Assembly: GCF_000025965.1 (NCBI RefSeq)
Contig: NC_006513.1
Coordinates: 1,736,001-1,800,000, forward strand
From: Aromatoleum aromaticum EbN1
Lineage (GTDB): Bacteria > Pseudomonadota > Gammaproteobacteria > Burkholderiales > Rhodocyclaceae
DNA: 64,000 nt
Direction: 5' to 3'
Shown: piece by piece, positions 35,401 through 43,210 of the stretch
How positions within the stretch are numbered: position 1 is the stretch's first letter
Layout of the letters: the number at the start of each line of letters is the position of its first letter
Made by a program: the position numbers and the translations under genes
The notes under the pieces: model-generated
What the model saw: only the letters and a program-made list of their open reading frames with translations
What the model was told of the DNA's origin: nothing
Database searches by the model: none

Positions 35401-38130
35401 GGCGGCGCGCAGCACGTCGAGGTTGTGTTCGATGACGACCAGCGCATGGCCCGCATCGAGAAGCTTTTCGAACGCCCGCAGCAGCGTCGCGACGTCGTCG
35501 AAATGCAGCCCGGTGGTCGGCTCGTCGAACAGGAACAGCAGCCGGCCGGGCGCTTGCGCGTTACTGCGCGCAGCTTTGCCGGCAGGTCGGCGGCCGGCGA
35601 GTTTCGCCGAATCGGCGAGATGGCCGGCAAGCTTCAGGCGCTGCGCTTCGCCTCCCGACAGCGTCGGCACCGGCTGGCCGAGCCGCAGGTAGTCGAGGCC
35701 GACATCGGCGAGCGGCGCGAGCGCAGCCTGGACCGCAGGCTGGTCGGCGAAGAACGCGAGCGCTTCCGACACCGTCAGCGCGAGCACGTCAGCGACCGAC
35801 CGGCCGCGCCACGCGAGCTCGAGCACTTCCGGCCGGTAGCGCTTGCCGTCGCAGTCCGGGCAGCGCAGATAGACGTCGGACAGGAACTGCATCTCGACGT
35901 GTTCGAAGCCCGAGCCGTTGCAGGTCGGGCAACGGCCGGTGCCGGCGTTGAAGCTGAACGTGCCGGGCGTGTAGCCGCGGCTTGTCGCTTCGGGCAGTGC
36001 GGCGAACAGCGCGCGGATCGCGTCCCACGCGCCGACGTAGCTGACCGGATTCGAGCGCGCGCTCTTGCCGATCGCCGACTGGTCGACCATGACGACGCCG
36101 GCAAGCGTTTCGGCGCCTTCGAGGCGCGCGAACGCGCCGGTCGCGTCGCTGCCCTGGCCGAAACGCTTCGCCAGCGCCGGGTACAGCACGTCCTGGATCA
36201 GGCTCGACTTGCCCGAACCGGACACGCCGCTGACGCATACCAGGCGGCCAAGCGGAAAATCGACATCGATGCCGCGCAGGTTGTGCTCGCGCGCGCCGAC
36301 GAGCCGCAGCAGCGGGTCGCCCGGCAAGACCGGGCGCAGCCGGCGGCCGGCATCGACGCGCTTGCGCCCGGCGAGATAGGCGCCGGTCAGCGACGCCGGG
36401 TCGGCCGTAATCGTGGCGGGCGGCGCGTAGCCGACGATCTCGCCGCCGCGCTCGCCGGGACCGGGTCCGATGTCGAGCAGGCGGTCGGCCGCGCGCATCA
36501 GCTGTGGGTCGTGTTCGACGACGACGAGCGTGTTGCCCGCGTCGCGCAGCCGTGTCATTACCGCGAGGATACGGTCGATGTCACGCGGATGCAGGCCGAT
36601 CGACGGCTCGTCGAGGACGAACAGCGTATTGACGAGCGAAGTGCCGAGCGCAGTCGTCAGGTTGATGCGCTGCACTTCGCCGCCCGACAGCGTGCGCGAC
36701 TGGCGGTCGAGCGTGAGATACGCCAGCCCGACGTTGGCGAGGTAGTCGAGGCGGCTCCTGATCTCGCCGAGCAGCAGTCCGGTCGCTTCGTCGAGGCCGG
36801 CCGGCAGTTCGATGCGGGCGATGAAATCGCGCACGCGGCTGACGGGAAGCGCCATCAGTTCGTGGATCGCAAGGCCGGGGCGGCGCGAATCCGCAGGGTT
36901 TCCGTCACCCAACCGCCACAGCAGCGCTTCCGGCTTCAGCCTTGCGCCGTGACAGGCCGGGCACTCCGTGTAGCTGCGGTAACGCGACAGCAGCACGCGG
37001 ATGTGCATCTTGTAGGCTTTGCTCTCGAGCCAGTCGAAGAAGTGGCGCACGCCGTACCACTTGCGCGGCCAGGACGCGTCCCAGCTTTTCCACTCCGGAT
37101 CGCCTTCGAGCACCCAGCGACGATGTTCCGGCGGCAGGTCGCGAAACGGGATGTCCATCGCCACGCCGTATTTCTTCGCCATCTTCGCCATGTCTTCCTG
37201 GCATTCGCGGTAGCTCGCGGTCTGCCAGGGTTTGACGGCGCCTTCGGCGAGCGTCTTCGATTCGTCCGGGATCACGAGGGCGAAATCGACGCCGATGACG
37301 CGGCCGAAACCGCGGCAGGTTTCGCACGCGCCGAGCGGCGAGTTGAACGAGAACAGGCCCGGCGTCGGCTCGGCGTAATGGATGTCGCAGTCGGCGCAGT
37401 GCAGGTCGCGGGAAAAGCGCCATACCGTTTCGCCGCCGTCATGCTGGGCGCACACCGCGAGGTGCCCGTGGCCGTGCTGCAACGCCGTCTCGATGGCTTC
37501 AATGACGCGGCTGCGCCCCGCGTTCGACAAGCGCAAGCGATCCTGCACGACGTGCAGCAGATCGCCTGCCGGCGCGGATTCGCGCAGGTGGATGCGCGTA
37601 TAGCCCTGCCGGTTCAGCAGCGCAGTGATCTCGTCCTCGCTGAAATTCGCCGGAACCGGGACCGCGAACGTCAGCACGAGGCGCGGATCGTCCGCGGCGC
37701 AGCGCTCGACGAGCGCAGCAAAGATGCTGTCCGGATCGTCACGCCGCACCGGTGCGCCGCAGCCCCGGCAATACAGCCGCGCGGCGCGGGCATAGAGCAG
37801 CTTGAAGTGGTCGGCGAGCTCGGTCATCGTGCCGACCGTCGAGCGCGAGCTCTTCACCGGGTTGGTCTGATCGATCGCGATCGCCGGCGGCACGCCTTCG
37901 ATGCGATCGACCTGCGGTTTGTCCATCCGGTCGAGAAACTGGCGCGCGTACGGCGAGAACGTCTCGACGTAGCGCCGCTGCCCTTCGGCATACAGCGTGT
38001 CGAACACCAGCGACGACTTGCCCGACCCCGACACGCCGGTGACCACCGTGATCTCGTTCAACGCGATGTCGAGCGAGAGGTTCTTCAGGTTATTCTGGCG
38101 TGCGCCGACGATGCGGATGTGGTCTGACAT
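32467..38130 (-). CDS. uvrA: Double-length UvrA (tandem-fused excinuclease ABC subunit A)
   Basis: A 1887-residue protein, twice the usual 940 residues of UvrA. It contains two complete UvrA modules head to tail. Walker A motifs occur four times, near residues 33 (GVSGSGKSSLVF), 637 (GVSGSGKSSLIQ), 1010 (GLSGSGKSTLAF) and 1525 (GVSGSGKSTLAR). The ABC signature LSGGE occurs four times near 480, 825, 1370 and 1728. Each module has zinc-finger cysteine pairs, such as CPTCNGSG and CPVCEGQG. UvrA dimers locate DNA damage, so this chain could act as an intramolecular dimer. Such fused forms are known in proteobacteria. A separate normal uvrA may exist elsewhere. Confidence 0.93.
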   Translation of the reverse strand: MSDHIRIVGARQNNLKNLSLDIALNEITVVTGVSGSGKSSLVFDTLYAEGQRRYVETFSPYARQFLDRMDKPQVDRIEGVPPAIAIDQTNPVKSSRSTVGTMTELADHFKLLYARAARLYCRGCGAPVRRDDPDSIFAALVERCAADDPRLVLTFAVPVPANFSEDEITALLNRQGYTRIHLRESAPAGDLLHVVQDRLRLSNAGRSRVIEAIETALQHGHGHLAVCAQHDGGETVWRFSRDLHCADCDIHYAEPTPGLFSFNSPLGACETCRGFGRVIGVDFALVIPDESKTLAEGAVKPWQTASYRECQEDMAKMAKKYGVAMDIPFRDLPPEHRRWVLEGDPEWKSWDASWPRKWYGVRHFFDWLESKAYKMHIRVLLSRYRSYTECPACHGARLKPEALLWRLGDGNPADSRRPGLAIHELMALPVSRVRDFIARIELPAGLDEATGLLLGEIRSRLDYLANVGLAYLTLDRQSRTLSGGEVQRINLTTALGTSLVNTLFVLDEPSIGLHPRDIDRILAVMTRLRDAGNTLVVVEHDPQLMRAADRLLDIGPGPGERGGEIVGYAPPATITADPASLTGAYLAGRKRVDAGRRLRPVLPGDPLLRLVGAREHNLRGIDVDFPLGRLVCVSGVSGSGKSSLIQDVLYPALAKRFGQGSDATGAFARLEGAETLAGVVMVDQSAIGKSARSNPVSYVGAWDAIRALFAALPEATSRGYTPGTFSFNAGTGRCPTCNGSGFEHVEMQFLSDVYLRCPDCDGKRYRPEVLELAWRGRSVADVLALTVSEALAFFADQPAVQAALAPLADVGLDYLRLGQPVPTLSGGEAQRLKLAGHLADSAKLAGRRPAGKAARSNAQAPGRLLFLFDEPTTGLHFDDVATLLRAFEKLLDAGHALVVIEHNLDVLRAADWIIDLGPEGGEDGGTLVVAGPPDAVIACAASHTGRALRAYDAEFAAEAPGAPPANGLVAAEPAARYRPAAPAIEIRHAREHNLKNVSLSIPRDRFTVITGLSGSGKSTLAFDIVFGEGQRRYLESLNAYARQFVQPAARPDVDALFGIPPTVAIEQRVSRGGRKSTVGTLTEIQPFLRLLYVKLGTQYCPQCDVPVSPQSFDAIAAQVQRDYRGTSIELLAPLVTNRKGLYTAIAKWAKGKGYTQLRVDGEYVPTAKWPRLDRYVEHTIELPVGMVVVAPEHEAALRMQLAEALEHGKGVVKVLELGKLGASPATFSTLRACPCCGDSFPEPDPRLFSYNAKHGWCPSCYGTGQHVVGRVEDANELDLADTEQVTDAVCAACEGTRLNPVARAVRFRERGIHELSAQPVAALAAFFDGLRLVGREIDIARDLVAEIRGRLDFLQQVGLAYLALDRGAPTLSGGEAQRIRLAAQLGSNLRGVCYILDEPTIGLHPRDNRLLLDTLERLRDRGNTLLVVEHDEETIRRADHVIDLGPGAGVRGGRVVAEGRLADLIAAPESATGAFLRAPLQHPLRPRRPLDDAHPAIRVVGANLHNLRDVSAAVPLARLTVVTGVSGSGKSTLARDVIHANLGKLLGDPDAARARRRGQAQPQRSDVELLGCRAIEGWQAIGRVLEVDQTPIGKTPRSCPATYVGFWDAVRKLFAETFEARTRGWSASRFSFNTGAGRCPVCEGQGQTTVEMSFLPDVKLPCDACGGARFNPETLAVRWRDKTVADVLAMPVDEAVGFFAAHPSIAHPLALLQDVGLGYLTLGQSSPTLSGGEAQRIKLVTELAKVRSRAGDSTPMRAATAGRPLPAEKHTLYVLDEPTVGLHMADVDKLIRVLQRLADAGHTVLAIEHDLDVMAEADWLIDLGPEGGDGGGEIVAQGPVEAVCECFASHTAVILKEFLAARSVVSVGTPAEPSPPARPERRPVPPS

Positions 38131-38441
38131 GGGGCGGAAGCGGACGATCCGGGATGGGGGTCAAGAAAATGGATTCTAGTCTCGCTCCGCGGTTTCCTCG
38201 GCGAAATCGGTGATGCGCCGGCACGCCTCTTGCGTTACGGCTTTGCGTCATTTTCGCCGGGTGAGCCCGGAATGCTCGTCCGTTCCGTATCGTGCGCACT
38301 GACTGGTAGGCTGTTCAAACACTTGAGACTTGCGATCCGCTGCCGACCGGCGCCGGAATCGCGGGCCGCCGAAGCGGGCGACATCATTCTGGTGCGCGGG
38401 ATCACCAAAAAGATGCCTCCGTCCGACCAAAGGAGACCGAG
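38131..38441. other. Divergent intergenic region, uvrA / small ORF
   Basis: This 311-bp non-coding stretch holds a TAGAAT -10-like element for uvrA on the minus strand (38173-38178). It also holds a CCGGG-TGAG-CCCGG hairpin at 38257-38270. I see no LexA-type CTGT-N8-ACAG box, -35 element or RNA gene. Confidence 0.5.
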
Positions 38442-38711
38442 ATGTTGAGCCTGTTCGACTGCATGGATTTCATCGACCTCGACAGCGACACCATCGATGT
38501 CATCGCCCGGCACGATCGCCTCCCTGCAATGCTCGCCGCCCAACGCGGCAGCCAGTTGCTCGCCGACCCGAACGGCATCTGGCAGCTGCATCAGATGCAC
38601 CGCGAATTGATCGAGCAGGCGGCTCGGCGCGGTCTGCTCGGACAGGAAAAAACGCTGCGCGGGATCTACGCCGCGTTCAGCCGCAAGTACCCGATGCCCC
38701 GCCAGATGTAA
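38442..38711 (+). CDS. Small hypothetical protein
   Basis: An 89-residue protein I do not recognise. It has an acidic start (MDFIDLDSDTIDVIARHD), a predicted helical middle (HQMHRELIEQAARRGLL) and a basic end (FSRKYPMPRQM). There is no signal peptide, membrane segment or cysteine pair. An AAAGGAG ribosome site six bases before the ATG and strong GC-rich third positions support real translation. It is monocistronic and is followed by a strong hairpin shared with efp. Confidence 0.7.
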   Translation: MLSLFDCMDFIDLDSDTIDVIARHDRLPAMLAAQRGSQLLADPNGIWQLHQMHRELIEQAARRGLLGQEKTLRGIYAAFSRKYPMPRQM

Positions 38712-38720
38712 TCACGAAGA

Positions 38721-38757
38721 CCGCCACGGGACCCGCACGCAGCGGGTCCCGTGGCGG
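38721..38757. terminator. 16-bp perfect hairpin between convergent genes
   Basis: The left arm is 38721-38736, the loop is ACGCA and the right arm is 38742-38757, with no mismatch. It lies exactly between the stops of the small ORF and efp, so it can serve both strands. The minus-strand side has a weak T-rich tail (TCTTCGTGATTAC). Confidence 0.65.
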
Positions 38758-38767
38758 CGACATCGGC

Positions 38768-39325
38768 TTACTTGACGCGGTTCTTGTACTCGTCGGTGCG
38801 GGTATCGATTTCGATCTTGTCGCCGATCTCGACGAACGCCGGCACCGGCAATTCGAAGCCGCTGGCGATCTTCGCCGGTTTCATGACCTTGCCCGACGTG
38901 TCGCCCTTGACGGCGGGTTCGGTGTAGATCACTTCGCGGACCACCGAATTCGGCAGGTCGACCGAAATCGCCTTGCCGTTGTAGAACACCACTTCACACT
39001 GCAGGCCGTCTTCGAGGTACTTCAGCGCGTCGGTCATGTTCTCGGCTTCGACTTCGTACTGCTCGTAGTCCGCGTCCATGAACACGTACATCGGGTCGGC
39101 GAAGTACGAGTACGTGACTTCCTTCTTGTCGAGCTGGACGACTTCGAACTTGTCGTCGGCCTTGTACACCGACTCCGAAGGCGCCCCGGTCAGGAGGTTC
39201 TTGAGTTTCATCTTCACGACCGCGGAGTTGCGGCCGGACTTGTTGTATTCGGCCTTCTGCACCACGAGCGCGTCGGCGCCCACCATGATGACGTTGCCCG
39301 AGCGAAGTTCCTGTGCGGTTTTCAT
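38768..39325 (-). CDS. efp: Translation elongation factor P (Arg32 type)
   Basis: A 185-residue EF-P with three beta-barrel domains. It relieves ribosome stalling at polyproline stretches. The tip loop reads [10 protein letters not shown] with arginine at position 32, the residue that EarP rhamnosylates, rather than the lysine of EpmA-modified EF-P. The modifying enzyme is encoded directly upstream. The gene ends before a strong bidirectional hairpin. Confidence 0.97.
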   Translation of the reverse strand: MKTAQELRSGNVIMVGADALVVQKAEYNKSGRNSAVVKMKLKNLLTGAPSESVYKADDKFEVVQLDKKEVTYSYFADPMYVFMDADYEQYEVEAENMTDALKYLEDGLQCEVVFYNGKAISVDLPNSVVREVIYTEPAVKGDTSGKVMKPAKIASGFELPVPAFVEIGDKIEIDTRTDEYKNRVK

Positions 39326-39372
39326 GCTGTTTCCTGTCGAACGGGGCGGCCCCGTAAATATTTAAAAACCGG

Positions 39373-40536
39373 TCATTTTACTGCGTTCCGCGAAAATTGC
39401 ACCAGCGAGGAAGCCAGATCCGGCGCGCTCGCAAGCGCCTGCGCCCAGGACCGGTTATGGGCGCGGAGCGCAGGCAACGCGACCTCGAAAAGGCGCCACG
39501 CCGCGGCGACGTCGCCCCATCCGTTCCACGCGAGCCAGAACTGCCTGACCGCTGCCGCTGCGCTGCGTTCAATCGTCGCCGTGTAGCGGTCGAGAAAAGC
39601 TTCGAGCTTGATCCGGTGGGCGTCCTGTTCCTGCCGGTAAATGTGCCACGCGAACGGCTGGGCGGCCCACTGCGCGCGCACGAACGAGTCTTCGCCGCGG
39701 ACGAAATTGACGTCGCACGCCCACAGCAGGCGGTCGTAGCGCTCCTGGTCGACGAAAGGCAGGACGGCCGCCGTCAACGCGCCGCGCCGGCGACACGCAC
39801 CCGGTGCCACTCGCTCATCGCCGAAAAAACGCATCACGTCGCCGACGACGGGGCCTTCGGGCACGAGCAGCAGTACCGGTTCGTCGCCGTCCGCCCAGCG
39901 CGCGAGCAGCGCTGCGAGTGCGGGTTGTGCGTAGGCGAACAGCGAGATCAGGCGCGTTCCCGGTGGCGGCGTCGCGACCCCCAGCGAGCGCAGCAGCGCC
40001 TCCCGTGCCGCCGGCTGTGCCTGGAAACGGTCGCGCGCATCCAGCAGGCCCCGTTCGCGCAGCAACCCTGCGGTGCGCGGCGAAAAACCCGGAAAAAAGA
40101 AATGCTTCACCAGTGGCAGGCGGGGGTGCGGCGACGTCATGCGGTGGCAATCGTCGACCCAGCTTTCGGCCGACAGGTATTCGAGATTGACCCACGGCGG
40201 CGGCGATGGGCGCGCCGCCATCGCCGCCAGATAACTTTCCGGCAGCTCGCAGCCGAACGCCTCGATGACCGCGGCGGCCGGCTCGACGGACGGAAAGTCG
40301 CGACTCCAGCGACGAATTTCGACGCCGGCGGCAAGGAGTCGTCCGTCGACCGTCGAAATTTCCGGACACAGCCGCGAGAACGCTTCCAGGTCATCGATCC
40401 ACAGGCGGACTGCGAGCCCGTGATCGCCCGCAAGCCCTTTGGCCAGGCGCCAGCAGACCCCGATATCCCCGAAGTTATCCACAACCCGGCAGAAGATGTC
40501 CCAGTCGAAAAGGCGTTCGTCAGCGCAAGCGTTCAT
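39373..40536 (-). CDS. earP: EarP, EF-P arginine rhamnosyltransferase
   Basis: A 387-residue inverting glycosyltransferase (formerly DUF2331) that attaches rhamnose from TDP-rhamnose to Arg32 of EF-P. The N-terminal motif RVVDNFGDIGVCWRLA contains the catalytic-region aspartates (Asp20 and Asp24). The nucleotide-sugar site RGEDSFVRAQWA and the following FAWHIYRQ are intact. The start at 40536 gives the normal N-terminus; its ribosome site is weak. The gene lies 47 bases upstream of efp, so enzyme and substrate are co-expressed. Confidence 0.95.
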   Translation of the reverse strand: MNACADERLFDWDIFCRVVDNFGDIGVCWRLAKGLAGDHGLAVRLWIDDLEAFSRLCPEISTVDGRLLAAGVEIRRWSRDFPSVEPAAAVIEAFGCELPESYLAAMAARPSPPPWVNLEYLSAESWVDDCHRMTSPHPRLPLVKHFFFPGFSPRTAGLLRERGLLDARDRFQAQPAAREALLRSLGVATPPPGTRLISLFAYAQPALAALLARWADGDEPVLLLVPEGPVVGDVMRFFGDERVAPGACRRRGALTAAVLPFVDQERYDRLLWACDVNFVRGEDSFVRAQWAAQPFAWHIYRQEQDAHRIKLEAFLDRYTATIERSAAAAVRQFWLAWNGWGDVAAAWRLFEVALPALRAHNRSWAQALASAPDLASSLVQFSRNAVK

Positions 40537-40770
40537 TTTGGTGGACAAGCACAGGGAACAAGCGTGAATGCATTGTGGAAAAAGGGCTTCAACGGCGAAT
40601 AGCCTGAATTCGACCACAATCCGCACACAGGTGAACAGCAGGTTTATCTACGGCTTTGTCCCGCGCCGAATCGCATGGGACTGCTGGAGAAAATCGACTT
40701 ATCCACAGAAAAGCGGGCACTGTATACTTCTTTATCTTTAATTAATCTTAAAAAACAGAAGAACAAAAAC
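40475..40770. other. DnaA-box cluster with adjacent AT-rich segment
   Basis: TTATCCACA, a perfect DnaA-box consensus, occurs at 40475-40483 (inside the earP 5' end) and at 40699-40707. A reverse TTTTCCACA lies at 40574-40582 and a 7/9 match (TTATCTACG) at 40644-40652. Immediately downstream, 40721-40770 is 80 % A+T, against a GC-rich background. A CCGCG-AAA-CGCGG hairpin follows at 40777-40789. The whole 401-bp space 40537-40937 has no gene I can support. It could be an origin-like element or a DnaA-controlled promoter region. Confidence 0.4.
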
Positions 40771-40937
40771 ACGAACCCGCGAAACGCGGCAAACGAAAAC
40801 CCGCAGCCTCACCGAACCTGCGCAAAACCACTTCGAGCGGCGCTGGACGGCGCCCGGACTCTGCTGTACAAAGCGTCTTCAGCGAACGGGAAAATGATTT
40901 GGCTGGCAGGTCGCCGAACGTTTCCGGGTGCGGTTTT

Positions 40938-41657
40938 TCAGTCTGTTGTCGTATCGAAATCGGCCAACCGGGCGAGATCGCCGTCGTCCAGCCAGCGCCA
41001 CTGGCCGGGGGCGAGGTCGTCGGGCAGCATCAGGCCGCCGATGCCGCTGCGGTGCAGCGACTCGACGCGATTGCCGGCAGCAGCGACCATGCGCTTGACC
41101 TGGTGGTACTTGCCTTCGGTGATCGTCAGCTTTAGACTCCGCTCCCCGGTCCGTTCGCAAGCCGCCGCTGCGACCGGTTCGGGATCGTCGTGAAGCTGCA
41201 CGCCGGCGAGCAGCGCCTCGGTCATCGTCTCGTTGACGGGGTGACGCACGGCGACTTCGTAGATTTTCGGCACGCGTTTCCGGCCCGAGCTCCAGACGTG
41301 GATGAACTGGCCGTCATCGGACAACAGCAGCAGGCCGGTGGTGTCCTGGTCCAGCCGGCCGATCGGCTGGACGCCGCGGTTCACCAGCGGTTCCGGCAAC
41401 AGCGCGAACACCGGCGCATGGAACTGCGGCTGGCGCGAGCACTCGTAACCGGAAGGTTTGTGCAGCATCAGGTAGGCCTTGTCGCGAAACCGCCAGGTCT
41501 CGCGATCGACCGTGAAGACCAGGTCTGCGGTCGGCAGGTCGGCAAAAGGATTGTCCTGGATCTGGCCGGAAATCGTCACGCGGCCGGCACGGATCAGGGC
41601 GCGACAAACCTTGCGGCTGCCGAAGCCCTGGGAGTGGAGAATTCGTTCGATATGCAT
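40938..41657 (-). CDS. rsuA: 16S rRNA pseudouridine synthase (RsuA/RluB/E/F family)
   Basis: A 239-residue enzyme with an N-terminal S4 RNA-binding domain (ILHSQGFGSRKVCRALIRAGRV) and the pseudouridine synthase core. The catalytic aspartate is in GRLDQDTTGLLLL. EGKYHQVKRMVAAAGNRV is typical of the RsuA group, which modifies U516 of 16S rRNA. Distinguishing RsuA from RluE/RluF by eye is not certain. It is divergent from the DUF1857 gene. Confidence 0.88.
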   Translation of the reverse strand: MHIERILHSQGFGSRKVCRALIRAGRVTISGQIQDNPFADLPTADLVFTVDRETWRFRDKAYLMLHKPSGYECSRQPQFHAPVFALLPEPLVNRGVQPIGRLDQDTTGLLLLSDDGQFIHVWSSGRKRVPKIYEVAVRHPVNETMTEALLAGVQLHDDPEPVAAAACERTGERSLKLTITEGKYHQVKRMVAAAGNRVESLHRSGIGGLMLPDDLAPGQWRWLDDGDLARLADFDTTTD

Positions 41658-41713
41658 CGGCGGATGCTAACCGAAGCGTTGGACTGTTGCCCCCCGCGGT
41701 ACGGGAGTGGAGT

Positions 41714-42184
41714 GTGAACTTTGAACATGTGGTGGTGGTGAATGACCCCGCCGACCCCTTGCTCACCGAGCTCAATCGCGAAGAAGTGTGGTTCGGCCTG
41801 CTGTGCCGGGCTGAAGATGCGCGGCCGTTCCTGCCCGGGCTCGAAGCGTGCATGATCGTCGAGCGCAGCGAGAGCGAGCTCGTCCGGGAACTGCAGTTCG
41901 GCAGCGCGCTGATTCGCGACCGGGTCACGTTGATGCCGATGGAATCGATCCGCTTCGAGTCCGAGCGCACTGCAAGCCATCCCGGAGGCAGCCTGACGAT
42001 CACGATCGAGGAACCGGCCGAAGGCGTCCTCGTGCTGCGTTTCCGCTACCTGACGACGTTGCCCGAAGAGGCGGGAAGTCCGGACCGGGCTTACGCCGAA
42101 TACGTCAAGGCCGCTTATCATCAGTCGGATCTCGACACTGTTCGCGTGATCCGCATGATCGCCGAGTCGGGACGCATCCAGTAA
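41714..42184 (+). CDS. DUF1857 (SRPBCC-like) family protein
   Basis: A 156-residue protein of the DUF1857 family, which has the START/SRPBCC hydrophobic-pocket fold. It opens FEHVVVVNDPADPLLTELNR and includes WFGLLCRAEDARPFLPGLEAC and the C-terminal YAEYVKAAYHQSDLDTVRVI. The GTG at 41714 has GGAG six bases upstream and gives the family N-terminus. No function is established. The gene sits 75 bases before rdgC. Confidence 0.85.
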   Translation: MNFEHVVVVNDPADPLLTELNREEVWFGLLCRAEDARPFLPGLEACMIVERSESELVRELQFGSALIRDRVTLMPMESIRFESERTASHPGGSLTITIEEPAEGVLVLRFRYLTTLPEEAGSPDRAYAEYVKAAYHQSDLDTVRVIRMIAESGRIQ

Positions 42185-42259
42185 TCTCTCGTCATGCGCC
42201 GCATCGTCGCGAGTGCGCCGGAGCGGCCGTCCGATCATCGAAAATCCGGAAAAATCTTC

Positions 42260-43195
42260 ATGTGGTTCAAGAACCTGCAGGTTTATCGCCTTCCCGCCGG
42301 CTGGGACATCAGCGCCGAGACGCTCGAGGACCAGCTGGCGCGCAAGCGGTTCGTGCCATGCGGCAGCCAGGATCAGGAAACCCGCGGCTGGGTGTCGCCG
42401 ACCGGTGACGAATTCCTGCTGCACCGCGTCGGCGGCCAGTGGCTGATCGCGCTCGGCCTCGAGCAGAAGCTGCTGCCGTCGTCGGTAGTCAAGCAGGAGG
42501 CCGAAGAGCGCGCCGAGGACATCGCCGCACGCCAGGGCTACAAGCTCGGCCGCAAGCAGATGAAGGACCTGCGCGAACAGGTGATGCAGGAACTGCTGCC
42601 GCGGGCCTTCACGCGACGCCGCAAGGTCTTCGCGTGGATCGACCCTGTCGGCGGGTGGCTGGGCATCGATGCGCCGAGCCAGGCCCGCGCCGAGGACGTG
42701 CTGGAGGCATTGCGTCAGTCTCTCGATGCACTCCCGCTCGGTCTGCTGCGCACCGAGCGTTCGCCGACCGGCGCGATGGCCGACTGGCTCGCGGGTGGCG
42801 AAGCGCCGGCCGGGTTTACGATCGACCAGGATTGCGAGCTGCGCTCGGTCGGCGAGGACAAGGCTGCGGTGCGCTACGTGCGTCACCCGCTCGAAGGCGA
42901 CGAGGTGCGCGGCCACCTCGCGGCCGGCAAGCTGCCGACGCGTCTCGCGCTGACGTTCGACGATCGCGTCAGCTTCGTGCTGAGCGAGAAGCTCGAGATC
43001 AAGCGCGTCGATTTCCTTGATGTCGTCAGGGAAAAGCTCGACGAGCAGGGGGCGGACGATGCGCGCGCGCTGTTCGACGGCGGTTTCGCGCTGATGACGG
43101 CAGAATTCGGCCGATTGCTGCCGGCGCTCATCGACGCCCTGGGCGGCGAGCTGAACGCCGGGGCGAGCGGCGTCGAGCTGCGGCCGGCGGCGTGA
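42260..43195 (+). CDS. rdgC: Recombination-associated protein RdgC
   Basis: A 311-residue protein. RdgC forms a ring-shaped dimer on double-stranded DNA and limits RecA activity. The N-terminus WFKNLQVYRLPAGWDIS and the segment FVPCGSQDQETRGWVSP are diagnostic, as are YKLGRKQMKDLREQV and AFTRRRKVFAWID. The start at 42260 matches the family. It converges with the large GGDEF/EAL gene, with 15 bases between them. Confidence 0.95.
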   Translation: MWFKNLQVYRLPAGWDISAETLEDQLARKRFVPCGSQDQETRGWVSPTGDEFLLHRVGGQWLIALGLEQKLLPSSVVKQEAEERAEDIAARQGYKLGRKQMKDLREQVMQELLPRAFTRRRKVFAWIDPVGGWLGIDAPSQARAEDVLEALRQSLDALPLGLLRTERSPTGAMADWLAGGEAPAGFTIDQDCELRSVGEDKAAVRYVRHPLEGDEVRGHLAAGKLPTRLALTFDDRVSFVLSEKLEIKRVDFLDVVREKLDEQGADDARALFDGGFALMTAEFGRLLPALIDALGGELNAGASGVELRPAA

Positions 43196-43210
43196 CCGGC
43201 GACGGCACGG

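Noticed and set aside
33616-38127. 1503-codon plus-strand open frame opposite uvrA
   Set aside because: An antisense shadow of the high-GC uvrA gene; low-complexity Arg/Asp/Val sequence and no recognisable motif.
38131-38441. LexA/SOS box upstream of uvrA
   Set aside because: No CTGT-N8-ACAG arrangement was found in this region.
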